This document shows, piece by piece, positions 55,169 to 64,000 of a stretch of 64,000 nt of DNA; position 1 is the first letter of the stretch; each line of letters begins with the position of its first letter. This stretch comes from Hamadaea tsunoensis DSM 44101. GTDB taxonomy: Bacteria > Actinomycetota > Actinomycetes > Mycobacteriales > Micromonosporaceae. The notes under the pieces are model-generated. The model was not told the DNA's origin and made no database searches. It saw only the letters and a list, made by a program, of their open reading frames with translations. The stretch is from NCBI RefSeq assembly GCF_000428945.1, contig NZ_AUAX01000009.1:186001-250000 (forward strand), read 5' to 3'. Both the position numbers and the translations under genes were made by a program.

Positions 55169-56233
55169 TCAGTCGACCTGGGCGGTCAGCGATCCCGCCG
55201 GCGGGGCCGCGAAGTGGCACGCGGACAGCAGGCCGTCGGCCTTGCGCTCCAGCTTCGGCTCCACCTGGGCGCAGATGTCCTCGGCCTTCCAGCACCGGGT
55301 ACGGAACCGGCAGCCGGACGGCGGGTTGATCGGGCTGGGCACGTCGCCGCTCAGCCGGATCCGCGCCTTCGGCGGCGTGCCGCGGGCCACCCCGAGGTCC
55401 GGCACGGCCGACAGCAGCGCCTGCGTGTACGGGTGCTGCGGCGCGCCGTAGACGACGTCCCGGGCCCCCTGCTCCACGATCCGGCCGAGGTACATGACGG
55501 CGACCGAGTCGCAGAAGTGGCGTACCACGCCGAGGTCGTGCGCGATGAAGATGAAGGCGATGCCGAACTCCTTGCGCAGATCCTCCAGCAGGTTCATGAC
55601 CTGCGCCTGGATCGACACGTCGAGCGCCGAGACCGGCTCGTCGGCCACGATCACCTTCGGCTTGACCGCCAGCGCCCGGGCGATGCCGATGCGCTGGCGC
55701 TGACCGCCGGAGAACTCGTGCGGGTAGCGGTTGTAGTGCTCCGGGTTCAGGCCGACGATGTCCAGCAGCTCGCGTACGCGGGGAAGCTCCTCGCCCTTCG
55801 GCACCAGATCGTGTACGCGCAGCGCGGTACCGATGATCGTGCCGACGGTGTGCCGCGGGTTCAGCGACGAGTACGGGTCCTGGAAGATCAGCTGGAGTTC
55901 GCGGCGGTAGGGCCGCAGCTTGGGCTCGGACAGCTTGGCGATGTCGTGGCCCCGGTAGAGGATCTGCCCGGCGGTCGGCTGCAGCAGCCGGGTGATCAGG
56001 CGGCCGGTGGTCGACTTGCCGCAGCCCGACTCGCCGACGAGGCCGATGGTCTCGCCCTCGCCGAGGGTCAGCGAGACGCCGTCGACGGCGCGGACCTTGT
56101 TGTTGGCCCGGATGAGCATGCCCTCGCCCTTGACGTTGAAGTGCATGACGAGGTCACGCAGCTCCAGCAGGGGGGCGCCGGGGACGGCGGGGATCCGCGA
56201 GCGCGCGGCGGATTCGGTGGCGGTGGTGGTCAT
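55169..56233 (-). CDS. oppF: Oligopeptide ABC transporter ATP-binding protein OppF
   Basis: A 354-residue ATPase: Walker A GESGCGKS, Q-loop FQDPYSSLNPR, signature FSGGQRQR, Walker B VIVADEPVSALD, switch IAHD. The C-terminal oligo_HPY domain with Cys-rich GCRFRTRCWKAEDIC, which binds Fe-S or zinc in some DppD/OppF proteins. Fifth and last gene of the opp operon, ten bases after oppD. Confidence 0.95.
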   Translation of the reverse strand: MTTTATESAARSRIPAVPGAPLLELRDLVMHFNVKGEGMLIRANNKVRAVDGVSLTLGEGETIGLVGESGCGKSTTGRLITRLLQPTAGQILYRGHDIAKLSEPKLRPYRRELQLIFQDPYSSLNPRHTVGTIIGTALRVHDLVPKGEELPRVRELLDIVGLNPEHYNRYPHEFSGGQRQRIGIARALAVKPKVIVADEPVSALDVSIQAQVMNLLEDLRKEFGIAFIFIAHDLGVVRHFCDSVAVMYLGRIVEQGARDVVYGAPQHPYTQALLSAVPDLGVARGTPPKARIRLSGDVPSPINPPSGCRFRTRCWKAEDICAQVEPKLERKADGLLSACHFAAPPAGSLTAQVD

Positions 56234-56243
56234 CGTTCGTCCC

Positions 56244-57388
<1,145 letters not shown>

Positions 57389-57392
<4 letters not shown>

Positions 57393-58378
57393 GAAAGCCT
57401 CACGCGCGGGTCGAGGATGGTGTACAGGATGTCGACGAGCAGGTTCATGATGACCAGCACCACGGCGCCGATCAGTACGCCGGCCATGAGCACGGGCAGG
57501 TCGTACTTGTCGAACGCGCGCAGCGTCACGACGCCGAGCCCGGGCAGGCCGAAGATCTGCTCGGTGAAGATGGCGCCGGTCAGGGCGAACGCGACGTCGA
57601 GGCCGAAGATCGTCGCCAGCGGCGTGACCGCGGCGCGCAGACCGTGACGGTAGACGACCCGGCGCTCGCTGATGCCCTTGGCGCGCGCCGTGCGGACGTA
57701 GTCCTCGCTCAGCGACTCGATCATGGAGGCCCGCGAGTACCGCGTGTAGGAGGCGGAGTTCACGATGCCCAGCACGATCCACGGCAGCAGCAGGCCCAGG
57801 AACCACTTCAGCGGGCTTTCGGTGAGCGGCACCCACTTGGCCTGCGGAACGATCGGGATGAGCGTCGGGATGTAGAGCGCGGCCAGCAGGGCGACCACGA
57901 AGTAGGGGACCGAGCCGATGGTCAGCGTGCCGCCGACGATCGTGCGGTCGAGGTAGGTGCCGCGGCGACGGGCGGCGAAGATGCCGGACAGCGTGCCGAT
58001 GCAGAGGTATGCGATGGCCGAACCGAAGACGATCGAGATGGTCACCGGCAGGGCGTGCATGATCAGCGTGGTGACGGGCACCCCGAAGACGTATGAGTAG
58101 CCGAGGCAGGGCGCTGCGCAGTGGACCGTCTGGCCGCCGGAGACGACGTCGGTGCCGAGCACGAGCCCGTGCAGGTACTCCCAGATCTGCTGGTAGACCG
58201 GCCGGTCAAGGTGCAGGCTGTCGGCGATCTCCTGGTACCGGGCGGGCGGGCACTTGGCGCCGCAGATCACGCCGGCCGGATCGCTGGGCGCCAGGTAGAA
58301 GAGCCCGAAGCTGGCGATGAGTGTCACGACGATGACCGAGATCGCGCTTGCGATTCGCCGCAAGATATAGAGCACCAC
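57389..58378 (-). CDS. oppB: Oligopeptide ABC transporter permease OppB
   Basis: A 329-residue permease with six helices and the inner-loop EAA motif region YVRTARAKGISERRVVYRHGLRAAVTPLAT. The periplasmic loop after helix 1 carries two Cys pairs (GVICGAKCPP, VHCAAPCLG), which may form disulfides. Follows the binding-protein gene, with an intercistronic hairpin between them. Normal length. Confidence 0.95.
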
Positions 58379-58445
58379 GGCGCTTCTCCTCGGGGCTCGG
58401 GAACTGGTGGCTCAGGAATGGGGAGTTCGGTGCTGGTGAAGCGGG

Positions 58446-58475
58446 CCCGGGTGGCGCCCTGCGGCGCCACCCGGG
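58446..58475 (-). terminator. Intercistronic hairpin between oppA and oppB
   Basis: CCCGGGTGGCGCC (58446-58458) and GGCGCCACCCGGG (58463-58475) form a perfect 13-bp stem with a 4-base loop (CTGC). In the minus-strand mRNA it lies just after the oppA stop. With no T-run, it may protect or attenuate, making the binding-protein part of the message more abundant than oppBDF. Confidence 0.8.
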
Positions 58476-58488
58476 ATGGTGCTAAAAA

Positions 58489-60234
58489 TCAGCTCGCGCT
58501 GTTGACGAACATGTTCGGGAAGAACGGCATGCCCATCGTGGCGTCACCCTCGGCGCCGCCGATCTGCGTGCCGACGATGATCGCCATCTTGTCGTAGTAG
58601 CGCGGGATCGCGATGTACTGCGACAGGATCTCCTTGTCGAGCTCGCCCCACTTGGCCGTGGCCTGGTCGGCGGGGAGGGCCGCGATGTCGTCGATCTTCT
58701 TGTCCAGCGCCGAGTCGGCGAGCATGCCCCAGCTCTGTCCATCGGTGATGGAGTGCGTCTGGAACAGGACCGGGAACCAGCTACCGCCGGACGGCCAGTC
58801 CGAGCACCAGCCGGCGGGCGACTGGCCCATGTTGACCGGAGCGTCGTAGTTGGACGTCTTCTTGCGCAGCTCGGCGGTGGCGACACCGATCGGCTTCGTG
58901 GTGAAGCCGGCCTTCTCCAGCGCGTCCTTGCGGATCTGCATGGTCTGCTGGGCGATCGGCTTGGTGTTGTCGTAGTACCAGCTGACCTCGAAGCCCAGCT
59001 TGCCGGCGGCCTCCAGGATCTTCTTGGCACCCTCCGGGTCGCCCGGGCCCTTACCGGTCAGGTCCGGAACCGGGTCGTACTTGGTGTAGCCAGGAACGCT
59101 GGGCGGCAGGATCGTGCTGGACGGCTCGGCGATGTAGGAGTTCAGGCCGCCGGCCTTCCAGATCTGGTCCGACGGGTACGCCTTGGCGATCGCCTTGCGG
59201 ACCTCGAGCGGGATCTTGCGGGTGTCCAGGTTGACGACGATGTTGCAGGGGCTGTCGCCCTGGACCAGCTGCTTCATCTTGTCGCCGGTCAGCTGCGGGA
59301 TCAGCGAGGCGTCGACGTTGCCGTAGTTCAGCGACGCCGCGTCGGCACCGGCGCTGTTGAGCACCTGCTGCTGGCTCTTGACGTCGTCGACGTTCCACTT
59401 GAAGTCCCAGGCGTCCGCGTACTGGTGGCGCACCGCGTCGGTGGCCGGGTCCCAGTTCGGGTTCTTCTTGAGCTTCAGCTCGGCACCCGCGGTGTAGCCG
59501 TCGAACTGGTAGGGACCAGTCGCCAGCGGGTTGTTCTGGTAGTTCTCCTTGGTGTCCTTGTCCTTCGGGATGGGGGTGAACATCGGGAAGGTCATGTAGA
59601 ACGGCAGGTCGGAGAACGGCTTGACCAGGTGGATGATCAGGGTGTCGGTGCCCTGGGTCTCCACACCGGCGTACGAGTCACCGCCCGTGTACGGGCCCTT
59701 GTACTTGTCGCCGTCCTTGAAGTAGATCGTCTGGTACGTCGGGCCGTTCGCGTACACGTCGTGCGCGAAGGAGCGCTTGATGGCGTAGGCGAAGTCCTCG
59801 ACCTTGACCGCGCTGCCGTCCGAGTACTTGATGTTCGGCTGCAGCTTGAAGGTCCAGGTCAGGTTGTCCGACGAGACCGTGCCCAGGTCCGTGAGGTCCG
59901 GAACCAGGACGGGCTTGCCGTCACGGATCGCGAACTGGGTGGGCGTACGGAAGACGAGCTTCTCGATCTCGTTGGAGTCGACGTAGTACGTGTCCGTCGG
60001 GTCGAACCCGGTCGGCGTCGACTGGGAGTAGACCGTGATGGTCCCGCCCTTCTTCGCGCCGGCGATCTCCGGCGCCGGACCCTTCGCGGTGGGGTCGAGC
60101 GCGCTGTGCTGCGTGCCGATGCCCGACGAAGGACCGTTGCTCCCCTTGTTGTTGTTCGAAGACGGGCTACCGCATCCAGTCGCCGCGAGCGCGACGACGG
60201 CGGCTCCCGCGACGATCAAGTTCAATCGCCTCAC
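58489..60234 (-). CDS. oppA: Oligopeptide-binding lipoprotein OppA (SBP_bac_5)
   Basis: A 581-residue extracytoplasmic binding protein. The signal peptide ends at a lipobox (AATGC, lipidated Cys21), followed by a Ser/Asn/Gly linker (SNNNKGSNGPSS). The SBP_5 fold shows GGTITVYSQSTPTGFDPTDTYY, LTWTFKLQPNIKYSDGSAVKVEDFAYAIKRSF and NPLATGPYQF. GTG 60234 follows GGGGAGCAGG; longer frames have no support. Likely binds peptides or other small solutes for the OppBC/DF transporter; ligand not shown. Confidence 0.95.
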   Translation of the reverse strand: MRRLNLIVAGAAVVALAATGCGSPSSNNNKGSNGPSSGIGTQHSALDPTAKGPAPEIAGAKKGGTITVYSQSTPTGFDPTDTYYVDSNEIEKLVFRTPTQFAIRDGKPVLVPDLTDLGTVSSDNLTWTFKLQPNIKYSDGSAVKVEDFAYAIKRSFAHDVYANGPTYQTIYFKDGDKYKGPYTGGDSYAGVETQGTDTLIIHLVKPFSDLPFYMTFPMFTPIPKDKDTKENYQNNPLATGPYQFDGYTAGAELKLKKNPNWDPATDAVRHQYADAWDFKWNVDDVKSQQQVLNSAGADAASLNYGNVDASLIPQLTGDKMKQLVQGDSPCNIVVNLDTRKIPLEVRKAIAKAYPSDQIWKAGGLNSYIAEPSSTILPPSVPGYTKYDPVPDLTGKGPGDPEGAKKILEAAGKLGFEVSWYYDNTKPIAQQTMQIRKDALEKAGFTTKPIGVATAELRKKTSNYDAPVNMGQSPAGWCSDWPSGGSWFPVLFQTHSITDGQSWGMLADSALDKKIDDIAALPADQATAKWGELDKEILSQYIAIPRYYDKMAIIVGTQIGGAEGDATMGMPFFPNMFVNSAS

Positions 60235-60283
60235 GAACCTGCTCCCCTCAATATTTTTCGTTGTTCTTCTGGACGGTCCGTCG

Positions 60284-61291
60284 TCACCGACGGGTCCGGG
60301 GGTCGAAGGCATCCCGGATGGCGTCGCCGAGCAGGCTCAAGGCGAGGACCAGGATGGTGATACCGAGTACGGGCAGCCACAGGTACAGCGGGTCGGCCCG
60401 GTAGAAGTTCTGCGCGGCGGCGATCGTGACGCCCCAGGACGGCGTGGGTTCCAGCAGCCCGACGCCGAGGAAGGTGAGGCCGGCCTCGGCGACGATGTAG
60501 CCCGGCAGGGCCAGCGAGGCGGAGACGACGATCGGCGCGATGATGTTGGGCAGCAGCTCCTTGAAGAGCACCCGCCGGGTCGGTACGCCGAGCACCTTGG
60601 CCGCGGCGATGAACTCCCGCTCGCGCAGGGACAGCACCTGGCCGCGGATGAGGCGGGCGAGGCCGGCCCAGCCGAAGATCGACAGCACGGAGATCAGCGA
60701 GATGAACCGGACCCGGCCGACCTGTTCGGGGGTCGCCCCCTCCTCGTTGCCGTAGATGATCGACAGGATCACGGCCGGGAAGGCGATCGCGAACAGCAGG
60801 TAGGGCAGGCTCAGCACGAAGTCGATCACCCAGGAGATCACCCGGTCCACCCAGCCGCCGAGGAAGCCGGAGACCAGGCCGGCGACGACGCCGACGAAGG
60901 TGGTGATGAGCGTCGTGATGATCGCGACGAGGAGCGACGGCCGGGCGCCGTACGCCCAGCGGGCGAACAGGTCGCGGCCGATCCGGGGCTCGACGCCGAA
61001 CCAGTGCGTGCTGCTCGGGCCGACGGTCGGGTAGCCGAAGTCGTCGATCAGATCGAAGTTGCGGGTGGTGTAGTCCTGACCTTCCAGCTTCGCCAGCAGC
61101 GGGGCGAAGATCGCGATCAGGAGAAATGCCACGAAGATGCCCAGGCAGATCATCGCGACGCGGTCCTTGCGCAGCCGCGCGAGGGCGATACGGGTCGGCG
61201 ACTTGCTGACCGTCTTCACACCCCCGGGAGCGGTTCCCGCTTGCGCCATGGGTTCGGCGATGGGGTCGGTCCCAGTGATCACTGGTTCCAC
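60284..61291 (-). CDS. oppC: Oligopeptide ABC transporter permease OppC
   Basis: A 335-residue permease. A disordered N-terminal tail precedes helix 1 (VAMICLGIFVAFLLIAIFAPLL), then the OppC_N and permease domains with EAA-like EFIAAAKVLGVPTRRVLFKELLPNI. The GTG 61291 start is preceded by a perfect AGGAGG ribosome site; an earlier ATG at 61411 lacks one. It is the first gene of the operon, ahead of the binding-protein gene, which is not the usual A-B-C order. Confidence 0.93.
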   Translation of the reverse strand: MEPVITGTDPIAEPMAQAGTAPGGVKTVSKSPTRIALARLRKDRVAMICLGIFVAFLLIAIFAPLLAKLEGQDYTTRNFDLIDDFGYPTVGPSSTHWFGVEPRIGRDLFARWAYGARPSLLVAIITTLITTFVGVVAGLVSGFLGGWVDRVISWVIDFVLSLPYLLFAIAFPAVILSIIYGNEEGATPEQVGRVRFISLISVLSIFGWAGLARLIRGQVLSLREREFIAAAKVLGVPTRRVLFKELLPNIIAPIVVSASLALPGYIVAEAGLTFLGVGLLEPTPSWGVTIAAAQNFYRADPLYLWLPVLGITILVLALSLLGDAIRDAFDPRTRR

Positions 61292-61456
61292 AGCAGGTCC
61301 CTCCTCCGGAATACACGTTGCGAACCGGACCTGCGACGGTGCTTCCGCGGTGATCTGGTTCCGGAAAAAACTACTGGGTACTGGATCTCGGCGGAGTAAC
61401 GGCTCAATCACGAATCACCCGGCGAACGTCACCGTCGGCGTCGCGAACGGACGGCG

Positions 61457-61642
61457 TTTGCTGACCGACTGGCCAGCAAAGCGGTAACGCCGCTGGTCAC
61501 GGTGATCGATGCTCTACATTAGATAGACGGTGGCCGAGGCGGCGAAATGCCATCGACGTCATCAACTCGTTACACGACATCGTCGTGCCGGTCCGAAGGC
61601 GTCAGAAGTGTCGCCTTAAGTAGGTTTCCTGAGGGAACTCAG
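61457..61642. promoter_or_regulatory. Gap upstream of oppC with two inverted repeats
   Basis: The 378-bp stretch 61292-61669 has no credible gene. It contains TTTGCTG/CAGCAAA (61457-61463 and 61474-61480, perfect 7-bp arms, 10-base spacer) and CTGAG-GGAA-CTCAG (61629-61642). The first lies about 170 bp before oppC and could be its operator; the second follows the 3' end of the surface-protein gene. Neither has a clear promoter next to it. Confidence 0.4.
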
Positions 61643-61669
61643 CAGGTCAACGCGGGTTTACCGGTTCGG

Positions 61670-63376
61670 CTACCGCGGGCCGGCCGACGGCGTACGCGGA
61701 CCGCGACGGAAGCGCCCGGCGGCCATCAAGATCCCGCCAAGCACCACGAGTCCGACCGCTCCGACGATCTCCGGCAAGAGCCGCGTACCGGTTGCCGGCA
61801 GCGCCGTTCCGGCGGGCTCGGCAGACGCTGAGGGCCGGATCACGGCCGGGATGACATTCGTCACAGGGGAGACGATCAGGCAGGTCGGATCGGACGAACC
61901 GGCATCGCAGTTCGTTATCCGGCGGTTGGCCGCGACGACCTCGTTCAGCAGCCGGCCGTCGCCGCGTACCGGGTCGCCGACGATCACGGAGTACCGGATC
62001 GTCACCGTCTGTCCGGCCGCGATGTCGCCCACGTAGTTCATCATCGGCGCCGCGTACGTGACCTGGCCGCCGGTCGCGGTGGCGTCCCCGGCGTAGACGG
62101 CGTCGTCGAGCGCCCCGGTGAGGTCGTCGCTCAGCTTCGCGTCCGGGAAGTCGACCGCGCTGACGTTGGTGACCGTGATCTCGTAGGTGACCGTGTCGCC
62201 CGGGTGCACCACCTTCTGCGCGGCCCGCTTGGTGATCTGGAGATCCGGCACCGGCACGGACACGGCCAGCTGCTGGGCGACGTAGGTGTCGCCGCGCGTA
62301 CGGAAGGTGAGGGTCGCCGAGGTCGAACCCTGCGCAAGGGTGCCGAACGGCGGGCTGAAGTTCTCGGCGTCGATGCTCAGATTGTTCTTGTACGCCGGAT
62401 TCAGGTCGCCGTCCGCGTGGCTGTTGAAGAAGTTGTTCGTGGCACCGGTCTGCGGTTCGGGGATGTTCACGTTGTTGATCAGGAACTGGTCGCCGGTGGT
62501 GGCGAAGTCCCCCTCGTACGCCGTCACGGACGCGTGCACGGTCTGCGTACCGCTGCGGTAGAAGCCGCTGATCGGGATCGTGGTCGCGGGGTCGGCCGAG
62601 CGCTGCAGCACGTGGCCGCCGAAGAGGAAGACGTCACGGCGCGCGGGCGCGTTCGGGTTCGGCGCGGGATAGGAGTAGACCAGCGTCAGCGACCAGCCCG
62701 CCACGCAGCCGAGACCGTCGGCCGCCCAGACGTCCCCCACGTCGACCTCGATCGGCGTACCGGTGGGCGCTCCGGCGAACGCGCTCGTCACCTCCGCCTC
62801 GGCCGTGTAGTAGTGCGGCCCGCCGAGGGTCACCGGGTCGATCGCCGATATCTGCGGCGGCACCGCGGTCACCGCGCCACCGGCCACGCGGATCAGCGCC
62901 GGCGCCGTCGCGGGATCGCCCGGCGAGAGCGTCACGCCGCTCGTCTGGCTGATGTCGCAGCGGGTCAGGATCGTCCCGCTCGGCCCGCGCAGCTCACCGT
63001 TGTTCCCACCCCAGAACAGCCGGGCGTACGCGACGGTCGCCCCGGCCGGCACCGTCAGCCGCCCCGAACTGGAGTCGTACGCGCCCGGCAGCGGCACGTA
63101 GTTCGCCCGGGACATGATGAAGTTGTTGTTCACCATGCTTCCGATGCCCGCCGTGGTGTTCGCGCAGTCGGCCGCGGTGGCCGGGGGAGCCGCCGGGCAG
63201 GCGAGCACCGTGTTGCCGACGGTGATGAAGTCGCCGTAGAGCGACTGTTCGTACCGCTTCTCGAACGGCTGGATCACCACCGCGTGGGCCGGCATGACCG
63301 GTCCCAGCCCGCCGGTCATCGCCGCACCGCTCGCCAGGACGCCCGCGAGGAGGCGGCCCAGCACCCGCTTCCGCAT
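61670..63376 (-). CDS. LPXTG-anchored surface protein with a DUF11-like repeat
   Basis: A 568-residue cell-surface protein. Signal peptide (residues 1 to about 32, ending MPAHA). A large N-terminal domain (about 35-370) resembles the DUF3344/adhesin type beta-sandwich (AYARLFWGGNNGELRGPSG, GVTLSPGD, GWSLTLVYSYP, RDVFLFGG). A DUF11-like domain follows (DLQITKRAAQKVVHPGDTVTYEITVTNVS). Then comes an LPATG sortase motif at 526-530 with a hydrophobic stretch and a basic tail. It is probably covalently linked to the wall. No sortase gene is in this window. Confidence 0.9.
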   Translation of the reverse strand: MRKRVLGRLLAGVLASGAAMTGGLGPVMPAHAVVIQPFEKRYEQSLYGDFITVGNTVLACPAAPPATAADCANTTAGIGSMVNNNFIMSRANYVPLPGAYDSSSGRLTVPAGATVAYARLFWGGNNGELRGPSGTILTRCDISQTSGVTLSPGDPATAPALIRVAGGAVTAVPPQISAIDPVTLGGPHYYTAEAEVTSAFAGAPTGTPIEVDVGDVWAADGLGCVAGWSLTLVYSYPAPNPNAPARRDVFLFGGHVLQRSADPATTIPISGFYRSGTQTVHASVTAYEGDFATTGDQFLINNVNIPEPQTGATNNFFNSHADGDLNPAYKNNLSIDAENFSPPFGTLAQGSTSATLTFRTRGDTYVAQQLAVSVPVPDLQITKRAAQKVVHPGDTVTYEITVTNVSAVDFPDAKLSDDLTGALDDAVYAGDATATGGQVTYAAPMMNYVGDIAAGQTVTIRYSVIVGDPVRGDGRLLNEVVAANRRITNCDAGSSDPTCLIVSPVTNVIPAVIRPSASAEPAGTALPATGTRLLPEIVGAVGLVVLGGILMAAGRFRRGPRTPSAGPR

Positions 63377-63440
63377 AATCTGCCCGCCCGATTTGCACGA
63401 ATTGTTCCGTGCTGACTAACGGCGTACGGGCGGATTGGTT

Positions 63441-64000
63441 TCAGCTCTTCGCAGGTGGGCGGTGCTTTGCCGGGCCGTTGCCGCCCGGCTCGGCCGGTCC
63501 GGTCGCGGGTCCCAGGTTGCGGACCGGCGCCGTGGCCTTGGTCGGGCCGCCGGCCGGGCCGCTGTTCGAGGGCATCCCGTTCACGGCACTGCCGTTCACC
63601 GCAGCCTCGTTCACCGCAGCCCCGTTCACCGGAGCCCCGTTCATCGGAGTTCCGTTCATGGGCGTCCCGTTCGCCGGAACCGCCTTCTTGGCCATGCCGT
63701 TCGGGCCGACCGCGAACGCGCCCGCCCGGGCCTGCGCCTCGGCGATGATCTTGGCCGCCTCCGTACGCGCGTCCGCCATGACCTTCTCGGCGTTCTGGCG
63801 TTGCTCGCGCAGCCGGGAGCCGGCGGCGATCTCGGAGTCCTCCTGGGCCGCGCGGCGGATCCGGTCGGCGTCGGCGTGCGCCTTCTCCAGGGCGGCCCGC
63901 GCCTCGTCGCGCAGTGTCGTCGACTCCTCCTCGGCCAGCCGGAGCATGTCCTGGATCCGCGTGGTCGCCGACGACGTCGTCGTGCCGCTCGCGAGATCGT
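63441..64000 (-). CDS. Coiled-coil protein with an NG-repeat tail (N-terminus beyond window)
   Basis: The frame is open to the right edge, so this is a partial C-terminal piece of at least 185 residues. A charged coiled coil (TTRIQDMLRLAEEESTTLRDEARAALEKAHADADRIRRAAQEDSE, AEKVMADARTEAAKIIAEAQARAGA) is typical of DivIVA/Wag31-like or cellulose-binding-type cell-pole proteins in actinobacteria; I cannot see the N-terminal domain to decide. The tail is Asn/Gly/Pro/Ala-rich with seven 15-bp repeats. A partial ATG start at 63947 is not proposed. Confidence 0.75.
   Translation of the reverse strand, partial: DLASGTTTSSATTRIQDMLRLAEEESTTLRDEARAALEKAHADADRIRRAAQEDSEIAAGSRLREQRQNAEKVMADARTEAAKIIAEAQARAGAFAVGPNGMAKKAVPANGTPMNGTPMNGAPVNGAAVNEAAVNGSAVNGMPSNSGPAGGPTKATAPVRNLGPATGPAEPGGNGPAKHRPPAKS
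63578..63682 (-). repeat. Seven 15-bp in-frame tandem repeats
   Basis: CGTTC recurs exactly every 15 bases at 63578, 63593, 63608, 63623, 63638, 63653 and 63668. On the minus strand each unit encodes a five-residue unit such as MNGTP, MNGAP or VNGAA. The repeats keep the frame, so changes in copy number would lengthen or shorten the tail without breaking the protein. Confidence 0.85.

Noticed and set aside
63945-63947. ATG at 63947 as the start of the coiled-coil protein
   Set aside because: The frame continues open to the window edge with coiled-coil sequence of the same character, so the gene is cut by the edge.

Overview
The window is a 64 kb piece of a high-GC actinobacterial chromosome. 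Gene content points to Micromonosporaceae or a close relative such as an Actinoplanes-like organism: ndgR divergent from leuCD followed by a Lys-rich HU protein, a ppk/CYTH-CHAD/cofC/plsC/gpsA/ddl/thiL block, GlnA2 near nadE, F420 biosynthesis (cofC), and many GTG starts with ATGA/GTGA stop-start overlaps. It looks like ordinary core chromosome: I see no transposase, integrase, phage gene, CRISPR array, rRNA or toxin-antitoxin pair. Two tRNA genes, Gln(CTG) and Glu(CTC), lie at 19.06-19.31 kb.

Layout. 0-6 kb: a cell-wall flavoured region with a NodB deacetylase and a minus-strand operon (beta-propeller lipoprotein, MurJ-like flippase, M15-like DUF5715 protein, AsnB-type amidotransferase). 6-12 kb: trehalose phosphate synthase (otsA) translationally coupled to an OtsB-GH15 fusion, then nadE. 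12-19 kb: two unknown membrane or secreted proteins, glnA2, a PadR/HAAS pair, an FAH-fold hydrolase and a membrane protein. 19-22 kb: tRNAs, a GNAT protein and two membrane-anchored extracytoplasmic proteins. 22-26.6 kb: ndgR/leuC/leuD, hup, and a TetR/DoxX divergent pair with a perfect 13+13 bp operator. 26.6-38.7 kb: polyphosphate genes (ppk, CSD-like, CYTH-CHAD), cofC, plsC-gpsA, a PLP transsulfuration enzyme, a 557-bp gene-free gap carrying long inverted repeats, ddl, DUF3515, a stand-alone RAM-domain protein, thiL and a GNAT protein. 38.7-50.2 kb: an ABC/FtsX/VanZ operon facing a two-component system, a Ni/Co transporter, TetR, GH29 fucosidase, AraC, and an operon of a YfeO-like ClC channel with a potassium channel. 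50.3-64 kb: an AAA ATPase, a transglutaminase-like protein, a Ser/Thr kinase, an oligopeptide ABC transporter in the order C-A-B-D-F, an LPATG surface protein and a coiled-coil protein cut by the right edge.

The most unusual signals are non-coding. (1) A family of three near-identical 79-bp palindromic elements occurs at gene ends (987-1065, 15065-15143, 51521-51599). (2) A pair of 55-bp inverted repeats with 53/55 identity bounds an otherwise empty 0.5 kb intergenic segment (34170-34677). (3) Four 32-bp hairpin-forming tandem repeats lie ahead of ppk. (4) A perfect 12-bp inverted repeat traps the start codon of the lipoprotein gene in its loop. Convergent neighbours overlap at their 3' ends five times, once by 88 bp.
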